A stretch of 64,000 bases of DNA, taken from the NCBI GenBank assembly GCA_024516155.1, contig JAJJXM010000004.1, positions 868,001 through 932,000 of the forward strand, given 5' to 3'. How positions within the stretch are numbered: position 1 is the first letter of the stretch; each line of letters starts with the position of its first letter. Shown piece by piece: positions 58,881 through 64,000 of this stretch. Both the position numbers and the translations under genes were made by a program. The notes beneath the pieces were generated by a model, which ran no database searches, was not told where the DNA came from, and saw nothing but the letters and a program-made list of their open reading frames with translations. The stretch comes from Pyronema omphalodes (lineage: Eukaryota; Ascomycota; Pezizomycetes; Pezizales; Pyronemataceae).

Positions 58881-60070
58881 GCACAGGGAGTTTCTCGGTC
58901 AGATTTTCCGCAAATCATTTTTCCCCAGAATGATCGCTGCAAGCAAGATTTACGATCATCGTAGGATGGATGAGTGAACACAGACTTTATTGAATTTTTT
59001 GTCGCCGCACAGAGAATTTGATTAATGCGAGCGCACGTTCATGATTGCTGATAGAGTGGTGTCCGTGTACTGTGCTTGATGAGTTTCTCTGCGAGATGAT
59101 GGACGAACGACGGCACTATCCCGGTTCCGCAATCAACTCCGCCGTCTCTACCAGTCAGTGTACAAATCTAAGACATCCAAGACCGGCTTTGATGCGGTAC
59201 GCAATACAAGACTACAGACGAAAACACCGCACTCACGACTATCACGAATTCCTCTTGTCTACTGTGGGAGTAATTCCCGACTATGACAAAACTCGTTCAT
59301 TAGCATTGATACGCTCGGACTGAGGTCGGTACATAGAGACAATCGCTGACTGATTTCCTGCAAATTATCAGCCCCACTTGGTTTTCGGGCGAGTACTTGT
59401 GAGGGTTGAGAACTTCTGATGGGTCACAACTTTTTTGTTGCAACATCAGTTTGGAAGACTGTTGAAACAACGTTTTCATCAGCCAAATCCATCACGATAT
59501 CAAAACATCGGCGTATCTCTCACATCTTTCGGCACCGATGCATTACACCCCACTCCTCAGCTCAGAAGGTAGAACTGCCAAAATAGTATGGCCGTCACTG
59601 ACGTAGCTTGAACTTTTACACCACGCACTAAAGGCTGTCAACACACTTGAGCACCAGCCTGGCCATCACCGCCTGGATGGTTGTATTTTTTTTTTTTTTT
59701 TTTTTGATTTGGTGGCAAGCAGGCTAGAAACGCTTTAGGATGGACAAGATATGCAAGATCTTTTCTTTTTTCGGACAATCCCGACAACTGGGCTGGACCT
59801 GAACTAGGTTGGTTTCCGCTCTTCCCCATTCAATCGTCATCTACATGGGGAGCTTCGCTATCGATTTGTACGCCACGGGTGAAAAAATGCGGCCGCATAT
59901 TTCCGCATCGGCGGTACTCTGCTTTACTGACTTGCGCTTGCATCTACTGAGGGCTGGCTTTTTTTGTGACCAACAAGTAATAGTTCAGTACCAATCATAG
60001 TTGCAGATAACCGCAAATGGTGTCTCGGAGAGCATCCTTGAGAGCTTTCAATACTCCTCCCACAAACACA
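58881..60070. other. Intergenic, no gene seen
   Basis: Contains a poly(T) run of about 22 at 59683-59705. No coding frame is supported. Confidence 0.45.
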
Positions 60071-60073
60071 CCC

Positions 60074-60085
60074 ATATTTATAAAC
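60074..60085 (+). promoter_or_regulatory. Candidate TATA box of the GT2 gene
   Basis: ATATTTATAAAC lies about 180-190 bp upstream of the ATG at 60263. A T/C-rich stretch (60223-60243) sits just before the start codon, typical of strongly expressed fungal genes. No transcript evidence. Confidence 0.4.
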
Positions 60086-60262
60086 CCCTCCAGGCCGCAA
60101 CTTATATTTCCATTAACTGTGTAGGATTCAGTTCGACAAAACAGCAAGTAGAGCCCCTCCCACTTCAGTCGGCTCAATAAATCGCTCCTCTCAGGTCGTC
60201 AATCGTTCGACCGAAGGATATCCCCTCTTTTTTTCTCTTTCTAATACAGTACATAATACAAC

Positions 60263-62566
60263 ATGTCGAGTACGATACCATTCGCCGAGCGTGACCCGGC
60301 TGCTCTCAGCGATGATTATTTCCGCGAAAGAAAGAAGCTTGAGCTTGCTGCGATTTCAGGAAAGGCAATTGACCGGTCATGGACTCCCGGAACCGATATT
60401 TCAACTGTTCCTTCAACTCCAATGGATTCAGTATTTGGAACCCGCTCAGCAACCCCCAGAGATTCTGCCTCCATCACCTCCTCTGCAACCTCAGTTTCCG
60501 ATGCGGAACTCCCCGGAAACGTTGCAGTAACCAAGGAAGATCGTGAAAAAATTGTGGTATGTCAGAAGTGCAATTACGCTTCGTGCCGTGTTTTTAGTGT
60601 ACCTATCTCTGACTTTCAATGACAGATCGCCAAACATAGCGAAAAACATAGCTTAGAAAAGCACCGCGGATCCCCTGTGTCCGAAACAGATGTCGAAATT
60701 GAGCGCCCTGCTGCAGTTGCAAAGTCACCATCAAGAAAATCCGCCTCCATTTACGAGGAGGCTTCCGGAGTAGCTCCCATTGTTGCTCCTATCCCGATTG
60801 TTCCCGGTCCAGCCGAGTCACCTGCTGCTGATCTCATCACTCCCGTCACTGCTCCTTCTCCCCTCGCTGGTGAGCAAAAGCCTGAGAATGAGATTGAGGA
60901 TGAGAAGAAGGCTACCGCTGCCGCTGCTCCTCAGGTTGCTGAGAAAGAGAAGCCGGAAGCCACTGGAACTTCCGATGGCGCTGCTGTCGAGCGTGGATTC
61001 TTCGCAAGACAGATGCACACAGTTCGTCAGAAGTACGCTCCTACTGAGGATCCCGTACTGATTATGCCCTCTGGTCCTACCGATGAGGAGAAATACTGTT
61101 ACTTGAACACCCGCAGAGCTCCTTTGTACTTCTTCGGAGTTCTCTCTTTCTTGTCCTTGTCAGCTGGTATGTGGCTTTTCGCCATTTCTGCTAAGCCTTT
61201 CTACTGGTTCGGAGGATTCGTCGGTCTTCTCCAGATTTACTTGATTATCTCCTACATTGTCGGAGTTTGCGGAAAGGACTACGATTTCGAAGGACACAAG
61301 AAGATTGTTGAGGAACACGCCGTAACTCCCGCCGATGCCCCCACTGTCGATATCTACCTCCCCTGTTGCAAGGAGCCTATGGAGATTCTCGAGAACACCT
61401 ACAAGTACATCCAGCAGCTGCAGTACCCTGCCGGTAAGCTGAAGGTTTACGTTTTGGACGATGGTGGAATGGACGCCGTCAAGACCCTCGCCGAGTCCTA
61501 TGGTTTCAACTACATCACCCGTGACGACAAGCCTCGTCTCAAGAAGGCCGGTAACTTGCGCTGGGCTTTCGCTCGTACCTCTGGAGACTTCTTTGTTATT
61601 TACGACGCCGACTTCTGTCCTCGCAGCGACTTCTTGTTGGAGCTTATCCCCGTTATGAAGCACGACCCCAAGCTTGCTATTGTTCAGACCCCCCAGTTCT
61701 TCCGTACCGTCGATGGCCAGACTTGGGTTGAGCAGGGTGCCGGTTCCGTCCAGGAGTTGTTCTACCGTATCATCCAGGTTAACCGTGACCGCTGGGGTGC
61801 CTCCATCTGTGTTGGATCCAACGCTGTCTACCGTCGCGAAGCCCTTGTCGAGACTGGAGGAACTGCCGAGATTGGATTCTCTGAGGATGTCCACACTGGT
61901 TTCTACGCTGTCAACCGTGGATGGAAACTCAAGTACGTTCCTTTGTGTCTTGCCTGTGGTATCTGTCCCGACACTCCTCGTGCTTTCTTCTCTCAGCAGA
62001 TGAGATGGTGCATGGGATCTACTACTCTTTTGACCAACCCCGACTTCTGGTCTTCAAACCTCGGTGTCATTCAGAAGATCTGTTACTTGTCCGGAATGAT
62101 GTACTACTCTGCCACCGCTCTTTCCATCTTCATCAACCCTCTTCCCGGAGTGCTCCTCATGTGGGTCCGCCCCGACTTCTTGAAGTACTACAACCTTGCC
62201 TTCGCCATTCCTTCGCTTCTTTACTCCCTTATCGCCATTCGTCTTTGGGCTAAGGCAAAGTACTCCATCCACGTGCAATACATCATGGCTATTCAGCAAT
62301 ACGCCTACCTCACCGCTATTAAGGACCGTCTTTTCGGACGCGCTCTTTCTTGGGCTCCTTCCGGAGATACCAAGGCACACAAAAACAACAAGTACCGCAA
62401 CATGCGTATTCTCGCTTGGTGCTGGACCATCACTATTGAGGCCGCTCTCATTTCTGGAACTACCTACTGCATCCTTCTTGGATGGCCTTGGTACCACTTT
62501 GTTCCTATTCTTTGCTTGAATGCTTTCAACCTTTTCGTTACGCATCGTTTCTTGTTCTGCCCTTAA
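60263..62566 (+). CDS. Family 2 glycosyltransferase, BcsA/cellulose-synthase-like
   Basis: Membrane polysaccharide synthase. Exons 60263-60556 and 60626-62566; intron 60557-60625 (GTATGT...GACAG); 744 aa. Residues 1-250 are a disordered, Ser/Ala/Pro/Glu-rich cytosolic extension. Two membrane segments follow (about 265-285 and 291-313), then the GT-A catalytic domain with all processive GT2 motifs: VYVLDDGG (Asp about 376), IYDADFCP (DxD about 425-427), GFSEDVHTG (TED-like, about 517-519) and QQMRWCMG (Q/RxxRW, about 556-559). At least four more membrane segments complete the synthase pore. It uses a UDP-sugar and probably extrudes a beta-glucan-like chain. A conserved fungal GT2 of this type is needed for hyphal growth on solid surfaces in some plant pathogens (established for other species). 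The product here is unknown. Intact, no regulatory PilZ domain visible. Confidence 0.93.
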
Positions 62567-64000
62567 ACACATTCTTTTATTGGTGCGGAAAAAAATTGGA
62601 GGAGTTCATTGTATGCAGTAGAATATCACAACAAAGTAATGTAATGTATGGTCGGCTGGGAGTGTGTATGAACACTGTAAAAAAACCATGGTATGAAGTT
62701 TATGATAGAATTTATGATTATGTGTAAATATTTGTTTTTTCATAGCGATGCGATAGGCGATAGATAATAATGTATCATTTGTCTTAAGATGTTACGGTCA
62801 TGATGAAGTTCCCGCGAAAAGTTCCGATATGTAAGACAACATCGATAACGGATCTGGCGATAAACCCGTCTTTGATTGCGGATTGACACTCCCCCAATAA
62901 AACCGTGCCTGATTCACAAACGTTCCTGGATTCAATTATGCACCGAATACGTATCCCCAGTCTTGAAACCTCTCCCCTTTCGTGCATGCTGCCATATTTG
63001 CTGGACAAAACAAATTCCATCTCATCTCGTTGATCTCTGCACGGTGCCGAAATGGGATGTCACGCAAGGCACCGCACATCCTCCCCCCTCGCAGTGTAGA
63101 GTTAACCCTAATCAAGCTAGGGTAACAAACAACCTGGCTCACCTTAATCCGACCTCGCTGCTTATCCAGTGAAAAGTTCACGTCGCTTGGCAAGCGCGGT
63201 AAGCCAATCATTCAGAATCCTCAACGCCATGAAATTTTTGTTCCTGGAGCTACGGGGCCTCGCCCACCGTGGCTCAAAAGTGCGCTTCGCCTTGTTTACC
63301 ACCCCACACGGCTGTGAAAATCGGTCCCTGCATAAAAGTTTTCTAATTTTAACGCATATGGACGAATTGTATTGTCACGTCACAAAAGATTGAAAAGCCC
63401 TGTGAGCTGCGAATAAGAGAAAGTCAATTATGTATCATACGCGTCACCTGTGAGCGGAGCATGGTCGATATGAAAAACACGTTTTGCCTCCCGCATGACA
63501 GCGACAGCAAATCTTGTCTTGCATCGAGATCGCTTATTTTCTTGTCTTTCTCTTGCACACCGATCTGTCCGAAAACTCCCCGCGCTGGTTGACCTTCAGG
63601 ACTTCCCGCCACTCCATCGCGTGCTCATCCCCCTCACGTCCCTGGCCAAACTCCGGCAAAATACGAAAGAGAGTCCGACCACAGACCGGCGGTTCGGCTC
63701 GCATCTTGTCCGGCGTCTTTATAGCATTGAATTCTTGCCCGCTACTCTGTTAACTACGGTTTAATACGCCTCCTGTGGTCACTAAAGACAGCCCCACTGC
63801 GCGTACTCCGCAATTTAGGAAAGCCATACCTCCGAGAGAAAGTTCCAATAGACTCCGTAAGCCTAGGCGATTATCCATAAGCAGAAGGTGATAGTCTGGT
63901 CTCTTCAGCAAGAAATAAGTTCGTTCGGAGATTTCGTCCAAAGAATCACTGGACTGCGGAGAGACGGCAAAACTCAGCGGCAAGACGAGATTCAGCTCAA
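62567..64000. other. Intergenic to window end, no gene recognised
   Basis: 62567-62800 is the AT-rich 3' flank of the GT2 gene. The more GC-balanced remainder (62800-64000) has overlapping short frames on both strands with no motifs. A gene could begin beyond the window edge, but nothing here supports it. Confidence 0.45.

Noticed and set aside
61160..61894. 244-codon open frame on the minus strand
   Set aside because: Antisense shadow of the GT2 gene, with typical mirrored composition and no motif.
63100..63125. Telomere-like TTAACCCTAA / TAGGGT
   Set aside because: Single chance occurrences, not a tandem telomeric array.

Overview
The window is nuclear DNA from a filamentous ascomycete (Pezizomycotina). 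Genes have short GT-AG introns (mostly 47-89 nt) with CTAAC/CTGAC-type branch sites, there are no operons, and the gene set is fungal: HMG-CoA reductase, NatB catalytic subunit, SAGA Sgf29, a BcsA-like GT2, a NACHT-ankyrin relic, and an alpha-1,4-glucan lyase. The closest characterised homologues I recall for the lyase are from morels and cup fungi, so Pezizomycetes is plausible but not proven.

Layout. 1-0.8 kb: 3' end of a SGF29 gene (+). 0.8-5.9 kb: non-coding, mostly a decayed tandem array with a ~1 kb unit. 5.9-9.3 kb: complete HMG-CoA reductase gene (-). 9.3-13.5 kb: a belt of simple-sequence and minisatellite DNA. 13.6-14.0 kb: a possible coiled-coil gene of unknown function (-). 16.2-17.1 kb: a non-autonomous DNA transposon candidate with terminal inverted repeats. 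18.7-20.0 kb: an intron-bearing locus with a duplicated cassette. 20.5 kb: a 7-bp repeat array. 21.5-22.4 kb: NAA20 (-), divergent from an unrecognised acidic coiled-coil gene (+, 23.1-24.2 kb). 25.6-26.2 kb: relic of a Gfo/Idh/MocA oxidoreductase (-). 27.3-28.4 kb: F-box/ankyrin protein (+). 29.6-30.0 kb: relic of a fungal membrane protein (+). 32.8-36.5 kb: seven-exon glucan lyase (-). 40.0-42.3 kb: relic of a NACHT-ankyrin (NLR-like) gene (-). 42.5-45.7 kb: divergent pair of an NCBP3-like protein (-) and a LisH/WD40-like protein (+). 48.6-49.3 kb: LOG-family phosphoribohydrolase (-). 51.4 kb: tRNA-Glu(CUC) with an intron (-). 52.9-53.8 kb: GC-rich decayed coding island of unknown family (+). 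58.1-58.9 kb: weak coding-like remnants (-). 60.3-62.6 kb: GT2 polysaccharide synthase (+). The remaining stretches show no supportable gene.

The intact genes are mostly unrelated housekeeping functions: sterol synthesis, protein N-terminal acetylation, chromatin reading, RNA cap metabolism and cell-surface polysaccharide. There is no visible biosynthetic cluster. Between them lies gene-poor sequence holding at least three decayed genes (NACHT-ankyrin, dihydrodiol-dehydrogenase-like, membrane protein), one unidentified decayed island, a TIR element and many microsatellites. Exon structures were inferred by joining reading frames at consensus splice sites and checking codon phase by hand; they have no transcript support here.
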